64,000 bases of DNA from Limisoma sp963590405 (GCA_963590405.1 CAVAPE010000001.1:1-64000), one strand, 5' to 3'. Positions 31,859 to 41,773 are shown, counted from the stretch's first letter. Numbers and translations are program-made. Notes: a model not told the origin generated them from the letters alone.

Positions 31859-34492
31859 CTATTCCTTTCTTCTGCCGCAGGCAGCAATGGCTGCCAAGAG
31901 TGCTATGATGAGAGCAATATAAACGATAGTGATTGACGTGTAGGCAACCTTCTCGGTGGCGTGGATTGACTGCGGGTCGAAGCGCATCACAATTTCGTGC
32001 GAGCCAGCCGGCACACGGATGCCGCGGAGAGTGTAGTCAACGCAGGCAATCGGCGTGTCCTTGCCGTCGATGGTCGCTGTCCAGCCCCATGGGAAGAACA
32101 CCTCAGAGAACACTGCTATGCCGCCGTTCTTCGTGGTGGCACGGTAGCGCAACTCGTTGGGCTTGTAGGGCGCAGAGAGGCTGATGGTGTCGCCCGGTTG
32201 CTTCGCCACGGACGCGCCAAGCGTTGCCTTGTATTTGCTGTCGGCAACCGCCTTCACTGCCGGGTCGGCTTTCTTCAAGGCTGCCATCTCGGCATCTGCT
32301 CCGTCGGCATATTCAACCTCGCTTACGAGCCATGCGTTGCCGAGGACATCGGGATTTTCCATCACAAACTCGTCGCCGATTTTGATGTATTTGGTGTTGA
32401 GCATGTTGAGCGCACGCATATCCACCTTTGTAAGGTCGATTTCGCCCTGTTGCGCCTGATTGAGCAACGCACTCTTCGCAGGGTTAATCATCTGCTCGAT
32501 GAGGTCGTTGTAGCGCGTGAGTTTGGCTGCGTGGTAGCCGCCGATGCTCTTGTGGAAATACGACGGGGTGGCTGAGCCGAAGTTGCCCACGTCCATCATG
32601 CGGTAGTACGACTTGTCCTGCATTATCTGCTGGTCGGCCTTCGTAGGGATAAACATCAGCGAAGTGTCCTCCTTGTGGTCAACAAACATATCCTTGTTTA
32701 GGTAGCGTTTGTCCACTTGGAACATATCTACGAGCACCACGGCAATGAGGATGCCCGTGAATGCCTTGCAGTTGAGTTTGCCTTTGAGATATGCCCACAG
32801 CAGAGCCATTCCTGCCACGAGGAAGAGAAGGCTGCGCAGAGAGTCGGCTGCAACCATCGACAGGCGCGCCTCCTTCACGATGCCAAACACGCGGGCGTAG
32901 AACTGCTGTTCCAGACCTGCCGTGCTGCCGATAGCCTCGTTGAAACTCTCAGTCTCGTAGACGCTCAGTCCAGAGCCGTAGATTGAAGGCATCAGCCATC
33001 CCAACAGACAGAATGCCGCCGGAATGCCGAACGCCACATAGATGGCGCGCGAATGGTTGGCAAAGAAGTCCTTTTCAGAAATTATCTTTTCGAGTGCCAT
33101 CACCGCAAGGATAGGCAGCGTAAATTCAGCAATCACGAGGATGCTCGCTGGCGCACGGAACTTGTCGTACATCGGGAAGTGGTCAATCATCCAGTAGGTG
33201 AGCGGCGAGAAGTTGTGACCCCAAGAGAGAAGTACCGAGAGGATGGTGACGGCAAGCAACGCCCACTTCATCGGACCTTTGACCACAATCAGTCCGAGCA
33301 GAGCCAGCGCGAAAATCAGCACGCCCACATAGACTGGACCGTTGGTCATAGGCTGGTTGCCGAAGTACTGGCGGAACTGACCCACCATATCCTGCAGTTG
33401 CGGACGGATTTGCTCGTCCTGCGAGGCATCGCCCGTAATCTGCGACGTCTCCACAAGACTTTTCGCCTTGTCGAGGTCGAGCACCGATGCCGGGGCAAGA
33501 CCACCGCCGTCGGTAATGTCGTTTGGCTTCACCGTAGCGCCGCCTTTCACGTTAGGGATTATGAGCGTGAGCGTTTCGTCAACGCCGTAACTCCAACTCG
33601 TCACCTTGTCGCGGTCAATGCCATTCTTGTTCACGTTGTGCGACGCACCGTCGGCAGCCGCCTTCGGAGTGAGCGCCGTTGAGCGTCCGCGCACCGTTTC
33701 TTTGCTGTATTCGTAAGTGTTGTAGAGGCTCGTGAGGTTTGCACCTACGGCAACGATTGCCGCCACGGCAAGCACGCCAGTCGCCTTCAGCCAGTTCTTG
33801 ATTTCCTTCTTGCGGTAGGCTTCAACAAAGTATGCCACCATCATTGCCACCACGACGAAGAGGAAGTAGTAGGTCATCTGCACATGGTTCGATGCAATCT
33901 GCAGCATAGCAAACACCGCAGTCAGCGCGCCGCCAGAGAGCCATTTGCCGCGGTAGGCAAGCACCATACCGGCGATTGTGGGCGGCACGTAAGCCAGCAC
34001 GCAGTATTTCCAGATGTGTCCTGCACCGATAAGGATGAAGAAGTACGACGAAAAGCCGTAGGCTATGGCGCCCAGCAGTGCCAGATACCACTTCTTGCGC
34101 ATGGCGAGGAGCAGGATGTAGAAGCCTGCCATCATCATAAACACGAGGTTGGCAGGGCTTGGCAAACCCAGTCCGAAGACGGTCTGCAACGCACTCACGA
34201 GATGCGAACTGCTATAAGCAGGCGAAATCTGGAATGTAGGCATACCGCCAAACAGCGAGTTGGTCCAGCACGTCTTTTCGCCCGTCTGCTCGAAATATTC
34301 CTTAGCCTCCTGGCCGTTGGCAAGACCCTGCATAATGTCGTTCTGCTGGAGCGATTCGCCAAGGCTGGTAGAGAAAAATGCGAGCGAAATCACCACAAGG
34401 ATTGCTGCGCCAAGCACACCGAAGCGGAAATCTGTGCTTTTCGCCAGATTGCGCACGCCGTCGGTTATCGTTTTCAAACTGAATTTCTGCAT
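31859..34492 (-). CDS. YfhO family membrane protein
   Basis: 877 residues from the Met at 34492 (MQKFSLKTITDGVRNLAK); four residues more are possible. About twelve to fourteen membrane helices in the first 560 residues, then a periplasmic region with a helix at the end. YfhO proteins belong to the GT-C-like superfamily and in Firmicutes are needed for glycosylating lipoteichoic acid; in Bacteroidales the substrate is not defined. Recognised by SSLFGGMPTFQISPAYSS near the start and the C-terminal FFPWGWTATIDGKDTPIACVDY region in parts. A -7 consensus is not evident. Confidence 0.85.
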   Translation of the reverse strand: MQKFSLKTITDGVRNLAKSTDFRFGVLGAAILVVISLAFFSTSLGESLQQNDIMQGLANGQEAKEYFEQTGEKTCWTNSLFGGMPTFQISPAYSSSHLVSALQTVFGLGLPSPANLVFMMMAGFYILLLAMRKKWYLALLGAIAYGFSSYFFILIGAGHIWKYCVLAYVPPTIAGMVLAYRGKWLSGGALTAVFAMLQIASNHVQMTYYFLFVVVAMMVAYFVEAYRKKEIKNWLKATGVLAVAAIVAVGANLTSLYNTYEYSKETVRGRSTALTPKAAADGASHNVNKNGIDRDKVTSWSYGVDETLTLIIPNVKGGATVKPNDITDGGGLAPASVLDLDKAKSLVETSQITGDASQDEQIRPQLQDMVGQFRQYFGNQPMTNGPVYVGVLIFALALLGLIVVKGPMKWALLAVTILSVLLSWGHNFSPLTYWMIDHFPMYDKFRAPASILVIAEFTLPILAVMALEKIISEKDFFANHSRAIYVAFGIPAAFCLLGWLMPSIYGSGLSVYETESFNEAIGSTAGLEQQFYARVFGIVKEARLSMVAADSLRSLLFLVAGMALLWAYLKGKLNCKAFTGILIAVVLVDMFQVDKRYLNKDMFVDHKEDTSLMFIPTKADQQIMQDKSYYRMMDVGNFGSATPSYFHKSIGGYHAAKLTRYNDLIEQMINPAKSALLNQAQQGEIDLTKVDMRALNMLNTKYIKIGDEFVMENPDVLGNAWLVSEVEYADGADAEMAALKKADPAVKAVADSKYKATLGASVAKQPGDTISLSAPYKPNELRYRATTKNGGIAVFSEVFFPWGWTATIDGKDTPIACVDYTLRGIRVPAGSHEIVMRFDPQSIHATEKVAYTSITIVYIALIIALLAAIAACGRRKE

Positions 34493-34584
34493 ATTGAGTA
34501 TCAAACTATGTGTTCAAAAAAATCGCGGTAAAATTACTCAAAACCACCCAATCCCACAAATGCCCGCCGCAAATTCCCCTTGAC

Positions 34585-34623
34585 ACAACAAAAGAAGGGC
34601 TCCGCCAGTGTCGGCGAAGCCCC
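34585..34623 (-). terminator. terminator of the porin gene / glp operon
   Basis: On the minus strand GGGCTTCGCC-GACACT-GGCGGAGCCC (arms with one mismatch) followed by TTCTTTTGTTG. It is 30 bases beyond the porin stop. Confidence 0.8.
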
Positions 34624-34652
34624 TCGGTTATCTAACAAATACTATCAAACCA

Positions 34653-36017
34653 TTAGAATGTGAACTGTACGCGAGCCTGAACAGCGTGTACGTTCTTGTC
34701 GTGTGGCAGACGGTCGATGTCTACGCGGTGCCAAGTGTAGTCAAGCATAACTTGAGCGAACTTGTTGAATGCATAGTTCAAACCAATTGTCGTAGAGTAG
34801 ATGTTGCCACCGCCAACGCTTGTTGCGCCAGTTGCTGGCCAGTCTACGAGGTAGCCATCAGCATAGTATTGGTCACGGCCTGCAGAGTAGTATTCACCCT
34901 TAGTGAGGTCGTTGAGGCCAGTGTAGTTGAAACGTGCTACGAGTTCGAGCGACTTGCCATTGAGGCCGTTGAGCACACCGTCAAACTTGTTGTAAGTGTA
35001 GTCGTTGCCGAAGAACTTGTAACCCAACTCAACGTATGCACCGTTGAAGTGGTTAGTGCGGATCTTGTTTGCAGTTTCCCACAAGTCGATGTCGCCCCAA
35101 CCGTCGATGTTGTCCTGGCTGGCAATGAAGATGCTGTAAGAATCGCGGTGCTTAGTGATGAGTTTGTGTTGATACTCAGCACGTGCGAAGAAGTTAGGTT
35201 TAACCAACAATGCTTCAACGCCGAAGTTTACAACCTCGTTAGCCCATGGCAATGTAGCGCTGCAGAATTTGTTGTTCTCGTCAACGTAAGTTTCGAGTGA
35301 CTGACCCAAAGAGTAAGTTTTCTTCAAAACTGTAGAACCCTTTGTAGTTTGCTCCTCGCCACCACCGAGTTTAGAGTAGCGTGCGCTCACACCGATGTGG
35401 AACACATTGCTCTTGTCGGCTGCAGTGCGGAATGCCCAGCGACCAGCCAATGTTACGCCGTTGTAGCCAGCAGCCAAACGGTTGTATGCGCTTTCAGTGA
35501 ACAAACCTTGGTAAGCCAACCAGTTGTCGTTAGAGAACTTGTAGGTGATACCGAGTTCACGACCTTCGCCGAGTGAGTTGGTCATACCTGCGCGAGAGAT
35601 GAAGTGGTAAGAACCGAGGGAAGTTTGGCGAGCCATTGTTCCTGCAGGGTCGTTGTAGTAACCAACCTTAACTGCGTGTGTGCCACCGTTTTCACCCTTT
35701 GTTGCATACTGGAGGAAGATGTTCTTTTGAGAGAACTTGCCACCACCGAAGCCGAAGTCAGCGTAGAAGTACCAGTTTTCGCCGTAACTCATGCTTGTGC
35801 GGATACGTGCGTCGCTGATTGTAGCACCGCTCTTCAGAGGAGTAGTCTCGGTGTTGTAGTAGGCAGCATCAGCCATGAAGCGTGCGCCAACAGTAAATTT
35901 GACCTTCTTCTCCTTGTTGTCGATTTTCAAAGTCGGGTTGTTGTCGAAGTCCTGTGCAGTAGCAGTAAGGGCCATAACAGCCAAAGCCGACATGAGAATA
36001 TATTTCTTATTTTTCAT
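34653..36017 (-). CDS. outer-membrane porin (OprP/OprO-like)
   Basis: 454 residues, signal peptide MKNKKYILMSALAVMALTATAQ, then about sixteen amphipathic strands ending in aromatic VQARVQFTF, the C-terminal Phe required for barrel insertion. Phosphate-selective porin O/P type features: VKFTVGARFMADAAYYN, RTSMSYGENWYFYADFGF and VKVGYYNDPAGTMARQTSLG. Downstream in the same operon as GDPD and GlpT, it most plausibly admits glycerophosphodiesters or glycerol-3-phosphate (inference). Confidence 0.85.
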   Translation of the reverse strand: MKNKKYILMSALAVMALTATAQDFDNNPTLKIDNKEKKVKFTVGARFMADAAYYNTETTPLKSGATISDARIRTSMSYGENWYFYADFGFGGGKFSQKNIFLQYATKGENGGTHAVKVGYYNDPAGTMARQTSLGSYHFISRAGMTNSLGEGRELGITYKFSNDNWLAYQGLFTESAYNRLAAGYNGVTLAGRWAFRTAADKSNVFHIGVSARYSKLGGGEEQTTKGSTVLKKTYSLGQSLETYVDENNKFCSATLPWANEVVNFGVEALLVKPNFFARAEYQHKLITKHRDSYSIFIASQDNIDGWGDIDLWETANKIRTNHFNGAYVELGYKFFGNDYTYNKFDGVLNGLNGKSLELVARFNYTGLNDLTKGEYYSAGRDQYYADGYLVDWPATGATSVGGGNIYSTTIGLNYAFNKFAQVMLDYTWHRVDIDRLPHDKNVHAVQARVQFTF

Positions 36018-36077
36018 TGTTTTGTTCTGTTTAATTAATTAAGAATAAAATTCCTTTTTCTGTTAGCCTTGATTTGA

Positions 36078-37775
36078 TTAGTAGCCAAGGTTGTTGAGCA
36101 ACTCGTTGGCATCAGGAACTGTGAGAGGTGCCTGGCTGTTGTCGAATGTCTGACCTGGGTGGAATGGGTTAGGCAACTTAGCGTTACCGCGCATACCGTT
36201 GTCAAGCATGTACTGGAGGTTCATCTCTGAGTGGTTGGTGAAGCAGCCGTCCATGTAGATTGGCCAAGTCTGGCTGTCGCCAGAGAATGTGCTTACAGTA
36301 GTCTTAGGCACTGTAACCTTCATCAAATCGTCAAATTCTGTTGACCAGCCATAGTTCCAGTAGCCCATGTATTTTGTGATCTGAGCCTGAGAGTCGAATG
36401 AGTATGGGTGGTTGATCATGCCTGCGCGGCGTACCATGTAGGCTTGCCATGGGCAGTTCATTTCAGGATAGTTGTTAGGTGCACCAGAGATAGCCGGGCC
36501 GATGATGTGGCAGCCGTGGTTCTGCATGTACTCGATGAAGTCGGCTACACCAGTTGGGGTGTCGTAAGCGATGTCGGTTGCGTAAGCAGGGTCGCCTGTC
36601 CAGAGGAGGTAGCACATAGGGATACGTCCTTTGAACACTTTGTAAGCGCGGTCAACAGCGTCGAACGAGAATGTTTGGAGGATGACCTTACCGTTAGTGT
36701 TACCAACGTTGACTTTGCCGTTCTTGTAGAATGGCTCGCTGCTGCTGGCTGGCTTGGTGATGATGTTCCATCCGTATTTGTCAAGTTCTTTGTAAACGCG
36801 TGCCTCGATGTCCTTAGGCTGTGCCCAACTTTCCTTGAACTCGATGTAGATACCAGGACGGTTACCGCTGTCCTTAGGATCGGCTACATAAGCGTTAGAG
36901 AAGTCGTAAACAAGGAAGTCCATGTAGCGGCTCTGTGCTGTCCATGTAGTGCCTTCAACTTCTGTTGTAGGTGCAGTGCCGCAGATTTCGAGGAGGGTCT
37001 TGCCTTTGAGGGAGTTTTTCACGTGGTAGGGAAGGATGCGGCGGCCCTCAGAGTCGCGGTTGAGCATCTTGCCTTCTGCGTAGGCAATCTGGTCAGCGAG
37101 TGCAGAGATGTAGAGACCGTTGCTGTAAACCACCTGTGCATTCGGGTTTGTGCGCCATGCAGCGAGAGTTTCCTGCATTGGGTCGTTGGTTGATTCGTAT
37201 GAAATACGAGCCTGCTCGAGGTTGTCCTCGTTGAACCAAGAACCTGCGTCGAGCATCAAGAGTTCTGCATAGTAGTAGTTACGTGGATAGTAACTATAGT
37301 AGTTACCGAGGTCGTTGTTGTATTGAGTCTCGATATCTGCTTCAGTGAAGTTACAAGGAGTACCGTCTTCATAAGTAAGCGAACGGTAGAATGCCTTACG
37401 GGTTGCAGGCACTTGGTCGCTGAACACTGTCTGAATGTTGGTAGTGCGCTTCAGGTTGTCGTCGTGCAGTGAAAGCACCACGCCGTCCTTTGTGCCTTGA
37501 AGGTCGCTCTCAAGGTAGTCGGCACCCATGTCGCGGGCCCAACGCCAAGATGCCTCTGTCTCCTCTGGAGTCCAGAATGTACTACCGCGGTGTGCGATAA
37601 CTGCATACAAAGGCACATAGTCGCGTACCTTAGCAAGGTCGTCGTTCAAGACCTGTACGTCGATCTTTTTTGCTTGCTTGTTGTAGTCTACGAACTGCTG
37701 TTCGTCAGAGCACGATGATATGGCAAATGCAGCAACGAGGCCAAACATGCCAATTTTTACAAACTGTTTGTTCAT
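36078..37775 (-). CDS. glycerophosphodiester phosphodiesterase, lipoprotein
   Basis: 565 residues from the ATG at 37775, which opens a lipoprotein signal ending ISSCSD (Cys22); an open frame runs 30 codons further. The GDPD core is intact: IAHRGS (His62, Arg63), ESDLQGTKDGVVL (Glu89, Asp91) and HDDNL (His104), the metal and catalytic residues. It is longer than ordinary GDPDs (about 350), with an inserted region between residues 120 and 300. It hydrolyses glycerophosphodiesters to glycerol-3-phosphate and an alcohol in the periplasm. The G3P is then taken up by the GlpT encoded next door. Confidence 0.93.
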   Translation of the reverse strand: MNKQFVKIGMFGLVAAFAISSCSDEQQFVDYNKQAKKIDVQVLNDDLAKVRDYVPLYAVIAHRGSTFWTPEETEASWRWARDMGADYLESDLQGTKDGVVLSLHDDNLKRTTNIQTVFSDQVPATRKAFYRSLTYEDGTPCNFTEADIETQYNNDLGNYYSYYPRNYYYAELLMLDAGSWFNEDNLEQARISYESTNDPMQETLAAWRTNPNAQVVYSNGLYISALADQIAYAEGKMLNRDSEGRRILPYHVKNSLKGKTLLEICGTAPTTEVEGTTWTAQSRYMDFLVYDFSNAYVADPKDSGNRPGIYIEFKESWAQPKDIEARVYKELDKYGWNIITKPASSSEPFYKNGKVNVGNTNGKVILQTFSFDAVDRAYKVFKGRIPMCYLLWTGDPAYATDIAYDTPTGVADFIEYMQNHGCHIIGPAISGAPNNYPEMNCPWQAYMVRRAGMINHPYSFDSQAQITKYMGYWNYGWSTEFDDLMKVTVPKTTVSTFSGDSQTWPIYMDGCFTNHSEMNLQYMLDNGMRGNAKLPNPFHPGQTFDNSQAPLTVPDANELLNNLGY

Positions 37776-37890
37776 AAGTGAAGTAAAAAATTTTATAAAT
37801 GAAAGGATTAAATTCTTTATTCCTGGCTTTTTGGAGGTCTGGGCAGACGCCGCTGACAATGGCATCCGCCCGTTCCGCCATAATAACCTA

Positions 37891-39282
37891 TTATTTATTC
37901 TTTTGCTCTACAAGATATTGCTCCTGCTTGTAGGTGAGTGCCATAAACGCTATTGAGAGCAGGCAAGCACCGATAAGCAAGTAGAATGTTGCTTCCCAAC
38001 CTGCTTTTTCTGCCACATAGCCGATAACGATGTTGGCGAGCACTGCAGTACCGAGCACGTAGCCCATGAAGCCTGTAAGGCCGGCTGCCGTTCCTGCCAC
38101 GTTCTTCGGAGCGAGGTCGAGAGCCTGCACGCCGATGAGCATAACCGGTCCGTAGATAAGGAAGCCGATGGCAATCAAGCATCCGATAACCACGTTGAGG
38201 TTGTCGAGGTTGTACATATAAACCACGATAGCCACGATGATGAGCGCCATGAAAAGGATTGTAGGCAACGCGCGGCGACCGTGGAACACTTTGTCGCTCA
38301 GCCATCCGCAGATGATTGTGCCTGGGATTGCAGCCATTTCATAAGCGAAGTATGCCCATCCTGCATCCTTGAGGTTGATGCCCTTCTCGGTGAGGATTGT
38401 AGGAGCCCAGTCGAGGCAGCCGTAGCGCACCATGTAGACGAAGGCGTTTGCAAATGCAATGTACCAAAGGAGTTTGTTGCTCAACACTGTAGCGAAAATC
38501 TGCTTTGTCGACAGCACTTCCTCAGCCTTTGCGCTGTAGTTGCTGCTGGCGTGTCCGCTCCACTCTTCGATTGAAGGAAGTCCGCACGATTGTGGGGTGT
38601 CGCGAATCATCAGATAGGCAATAACTGCAATGAGCACTGCTGTTGCTGCAGGGAAGGCGTAAGTACCGATAAGGAAGTAGTAGTTGGAGGCGTTGCCATA
38701 GAACCATGAGCCGAACCACAATGCGCCGTAAACTGCCATCGGGCCTACGAGGGCACCGCCAACGTTGTGCGCGCAGTTCCAGAACGACATCCATGTGCCG
38801 CGCTCCTTGATGGAGAACCAGTGGGTCATCACGCGTCCGCACGGAGGCCAGCCCATACCGTTAAACCAACCTACGAGGAAGTTGAGCGCTGCCATGAGGA
38901 TGATTGCCCACGTCTTGTGCTCAGCACCAATCCATTGCACTGGCACAATCATGAAGAGCATAGACAAAGCCGCGCAAATAAGTCCCAACGGGAGGAATTT
39001 GCGTGCGTCGCTGCGGTCGCTGATTGATGCCATAAGGAATTTCGAGAAACCATACGCAATGGCGTTCATCGAAAGCACAATACCGAGTTCGCCCTTCTCA
39101 AAACCGAACGGAGCCAAAGCAGGTATCGCCATCGAGAAATTCTTGCGTACGATGTAGAAGCCGGCATATCCGATAAATATGCCAATAAACACCTGCCAAC
39201 GCAGACGTTTATACTTTGCATCGGCTTCAGGACCTTTTTCAATCTTGTCCTTGAATGCCGGAGGAGTTAGAAAATTTGACAT
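37891..39282 (-). CDS. glpT: glycerol-3-phosphate transporter, OPA family
   Basis: 463 residues, twelve membrane helices, major facilitator superfamily. OPA/GlpT hallmarks: RLRWQVFIGIFIGYAGFYIVRKNFSMAIP in helix 1, GLSKF-like YGFSKFLMASISDRSDARKF in the helix 2-3 loop, and WFNGMGWPPCGRVMTHWFS. Antiporter of G3P for inorganic phosphate at the inner membrane. Distal genes on the same strand are GDPD (115 bases) and the porin (60 bases), giving a coherent three-step uptake operon. Leader of about 225 bases from the mapped promoter. Confidence 0.94.
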   Translation of the reverse strand: MSNFLTPPAFKDKIEKGPEADAKYKRLRWQVFIGIFIGYAGFYIVRKNFSMAIPALAPFGFEKGELGIVLSMNAIAYGFSKFLMASISDRSDARKFLPLGLICAALSMLFMIVPVQWIGAEHKTWAIILMAALNFLVGWFNGMGWPPCGRVMTHWFSIKERGTWMSFWNCAHNVGGALVGPMAVYGALWFGSWFYGNASNYYFLIGTYAFPAATAVLIAVIAYLMIRDTPQSCGLPSIEEWSGHASSNYSAKAEEVLSTKQIFATVLSNKLLWYIAFANAFVYMVRYGCLDWAPTILTEKGINLKDAGWAYFAYEMAAIPGTIICGWLSDKVFHGRRALPTILFMALIIVAIVVYMYNLDNLNVVIGCLIAIGFLIYGPVMLIGVQALDLAPKNVAGTAAGLTGFMGYVLGTAVLANIVIGYVAEKAGWEATFYLLIGACLLSIAFMALTYKQEQYLVEQKNK

Positions 39283-39513
39283 TTCAGATAATATTAGTTT
39301 GTAATTTCTTTGTTAGCTTTCGCTTTCATTTCGTAACTTTAAAACTCTAAACCCATTCACTTGATTTCGATGTCGCTTGTGTCTTTCTTAGCCAATCGAT
39401 TGACGGATTTGTCAATACATTAAAATTAATTGCATTTTTCATTCGTTTTCATTTGGCTTTGTCAGGCACTTGCAAGTCAGTCTTCATTCCGATGATTGAT
39501 TTTAAGTTGCTCG

Positions 39514-39542
39514 CAAATTTAATACTAATTTTCATTACGCAA
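39514..39542 (-). promoter_or_regulatory. glpT operon promoter
   Basis: Minus strand TTG (39542-39540), 18 bases, TAAATTTG (39521-39514). Leaves a leader of about 230 bases. Confidence 0.65.
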
Positions 39543-39689
39543 CAAATTATCCGAAAAAAATTTCATAGAAAAAGCAAATATTTTCGTTCTAAACGTTTTT
39601 CAAGGCAAAATCTGGCTCATTTTGTAACCTAAAATTATGTTTTAAAACAACTTTCTGGCTCATCCCCCCTCCAGCGAAAGTGGTCAGGC

Positions 39690-39737
39690 AAAAAATAAGG
39701 GTGCGCCGAAACTATGCTTTAGTTTCGACACACCCTT
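39690..39737 (-). terminator. terminator of the Lrp/AsnC gene
   Basis: In the minus-strand RNA, arms AAGGGUGUGUCGAAACUA and UAGUUUCGGCGCACCCUU pair fully when two G-U pairs are allowed, followed by AUUUUUUG. On the plus strand the same bases would be C-A mismatches, so the direction is clear. Confidence 0.92.
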
Positions 39738-39763
39738 GTTATTTCGTTTCCTAAAGAAATTAC

Positions 39764-40228
39764 CTACTCGTCGTAGTGGATAGGGATTTCGCGGTTCATG
39801 CTTTGGTCAAGCGAAATCAGTGTTTCGGTAGCGACCACGCCGTGAATCATCTGGATCTTGTTGTTCAGGAGATCCATAAGGTGCTGGTTGTCGCGGGCGA
39901 AAAGTTTGATAAGCATCGTGTAAGGGCCAGTGGTGAAGTGGCACTCCACAACTTCCGGAATTTTCTCGAGTTCCGGCACCACGTCCTTGTACATCGAACC
40001 CTTTTCGAGTTTCACACCGATATATGTACAGGTGGTGTAGCCAAGCACTTTAGGGTTGACATGGTAGCCCGAGCCTGTGATCACCTTCAGGTCAATCATG
40101 CGCTGAATGCGCTGATGAATCGCCGCGCGCGACACTCCGCACACCACCGCCACATCCTTTGAAGGAATTCGTGCGTTCTTAATCACGATTTCGAGGATTT
40201 TCCGGTCAAGATTATCTATTTTCTCCAT
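39764..40228 (-). CDS. Lrp/AsnC family transcriptional regulator
   Basis: 154 residues. Helix-turn-helix at residues 5-50 (LDRKILEIVIKNARIPSKDVAVVCGVSRAAIHQRIQRMI in overlapping blocks) and the RAM ligand-binding domain from about 65 to 150 (YTTCTYIGVKLEKG, VVECHFTTGPYTMLIKLFA). Binds DNA as an octamer or dimer and responds to amino acids. It lies downstream of the glycine-cleavage operon with its own promoter and terminator; a control role there is possible but not shown. Confidence 0.93.
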   Translation of the reverse strand: MEKIDNLDRKILEIVIKNARIPSKDVAVVCGVSRAAIHQRIQRMIDLKVITGSGYHVNPKVLGYTTCTYIGVKLEKGSMYKDVVPELEKIPEVVECHFTTGPYTMLIKLFARDNQHLMDLLNNKIQMIHGVVATETLISLDQSMNREIPIHYDE

Positions 40229-40264
40229 ATTTATATATGTATATTTATTTCAAGTTTAACCTTG

Positions 40265-40293
40265 CAAAGATATGGCAAATTTTTAGATTTCAA
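40265..40293 (-). promoter_or_regulatory. promoter of the Lrp/AsnC gene
   Basis: Minus strand TTG (40293-40291), 18 bases, TATCTTTG (40272-40265), 36 bases above the start. Confidence 0.75.
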
Positions 40294-40376
40294 ACTATTT
40301 TTATTGACAAATCGCACGAAAATCAACCAAATCGACATAAAATTTCGACAAATAGATAACAATCTGCTTACAATGC

Positions 40377-40419
40377 GTCGCTTCGCCCCCGCATACGGGG
40401 CACTCTGTTTATAAGCGAC
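40377..40419 (-). terminator. nested hairpin after lpdA, possible terminator
   Basis: Outer arms GTCGCTT/AAGCGAC (40377-40383, 40413-40419) and inner arms GCCCC/GGGGC (40385-40389, 40397-40401). No T-run on the minus strand, so only a weak terminator call; its place 8 bases past the end of the glycine operon fits. Confidence 0.4.
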
Positions 40420-40426
40420 TTGCCGG

Positions 40427-41773
40427 CTATGTTTCGGCGGCGGAGTGGAGGATTTCGCTGAGGGTGGGGTGCGGATGCACGATGCTTTGCAGCGTGGAGA
40501 GCGGAGCATCGGTGGTTATCAGTGCGCACGCCTCCTGCACAAGGTCGGCAGCGTGAGGCCCGTAGATGTGGCAGCCAAGGAGTTTGTCGTTGTTGTCCAC
40601 GATGAGTTTGGCGTAGCCATCGGTCTCGCCGAGGCACACCGCCTTGCCGTTGGCGCGGAAGAATGCCTTCTTCGTCGTGTAGAGGATGCCTCGCTCCTTG
40701 CAGTCGTCCTCGGTGAGCCCCACCATCCCCACTTCCGGCATGGTGAACACCGCCGACGGGATGACATCAAGACGCAGATCGTCGACCTTGCCCATGATGA
40801 CGTTGATTACGCGAATGCCCTGTGCGGTGGCTACATGGGCAAGCATCATCTTGCCGTTGACGTCGCCTATGGCATAGATGTGCGGAACGCTGGTCTGCAT
40901 ACAGTTGTCCACCACGATTCCACGGCGGTTGTATTCCACGCCGATGTCGTCGAGGTTGAGCGAACCCACGTTTGCCTTGCGCCCTACAGCCATCAGCACC
41001 TTGTCCGCCTCGACGGTCTGCTCCTTGCCTTTGCGGTCGTAAGCCACGGTCAAGCCGCCGCCAGTCTGGGCAATGGACTTTACTGCTGCCTGCGTTTCAA
41101 TCTTGATTCCGCGCTTGCCGAGGCTTTGGCGCAGACGCTTGGCGAGGTCGCTGTCGAAGTGCGGAAGTATCTCTTTGGCGTATTCCACAACGGTCACTTC
41201 GCTGCCAAGGGCGTTGAACACCGAGGCAAACTCCAGTCCGATAACACCCGCTCCGATGACACACAGCCGCCGAGGCACGCTCTCAAGTTCGAGAATCTCG
41301 CGCGAGGTGAGTACGCCGTCGAGCGTCGCACCCTCGATGGGTAGCGTTGCCGGCGATGAGCCAGTGGCGATGATTATGTCATTAGCCTTAACCCTTTCGC
41401 CTTCAGCCTCTACGGTAAGATTATCTACGAACCGTGCCTTGCCGCGCACCAGATGGATTTTAGGATTGTTGAGTAGCGTTTCTACGCCGCTGCGCAGTTG
41501 CTCCACCACGGCACGTTTGCGTGCCATCACGGTTCCGAAGTCGATGCAGAACGAAGCATCGGCGATGCCAAATTCCTGCGCCGACTTGAAGTTAGTCACC
41601 ATCTCCGCCGTGCGGCAGAGAGCCTTCGTAGGGATGCACCCCTCGTTGAGGCACGTGCCGCCCACGGCTGCCTGCTCGAAGAGAGCCACAGTCATCCCTC
41701 GGCGCGCCGCCAGCAGGGCGGTTTCGTAGCCGCCCGGCCCGGCACCGATTATTATAAGGTCAACCGTCAGCAT
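40427..41773 (-). CDS. lpdA: dihydrolipoyl dehydrogenase (L protein)
   Basis: 448 residues. FAD-binding GAGPGGYETAL near residue 10, redox disulfide GGTCLNEGCIPTK with Cys41 and Cys46, NAD-binding GAGVIGLEFASVFNALGS near 180, and the dimerisation-domain catalytic dyad HPHPTLSE at the C-terminus. Reoxidises the dihydrolipoyl group of GcvH with NAD+. Its start overlaps the stop of gcvPB by 7 bases, so it is a dedicated partner of the glycine-cleavage operon rather than of a pyruvate dehydrogenase. Confidence 0.95.
   Translation of the reverse strand: MLTVDLIIIGAGPGGYETALLAARRGMTVALFEQAAVGGTCLNEGCIPTKALCRTAEMVTNFKSAQEFGIADASFCIDFGTVMARKRAVVEQLRSGVETLLNNPKIHLVRGKARFVDNLTVEAEGERVKANDIIIATGSSPATLPIEGATLDGVLTSREILELESVPRRLCVIGAGVIGLEFASVFNALGSEVTVVEYAKEILPHFDSDLAKRLRQSLGKRGIKIETQAAVKSIAQTGGGLTVAYDRKGKEQTVEADKVLMAVGRKANVGSLNLDDIGVEYNRRGIVVDNCMQTSVPHIYAIGDVNGKMMLAHVATAQGIRVINVIMGKVDDLRLDVIPSAVFTMPEVGMVGLTEDDCKERGILYTTKKAFFRANGKAVCLGETDGYAKLIVDNNDKLLGCHIYGPHAADLVQEACALITTDAPLSTLQSIVHPHPTLSEILHSAAET

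Larger units (their letters stand above)
39283..39763. other. 481-bp gap between glpT and the Lrp-type regulator
   Basis: Holds the AT-rich 225-base glpT leader, the glpT promoter at 39514-39542, a stretch without recognised features (39543-39690) and the terminator of the Lrp gene. No open frame. A twice-repeated TCTGGCTCAT (near 39611 and 39654) has no obvious role. Confidence 0.65.
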
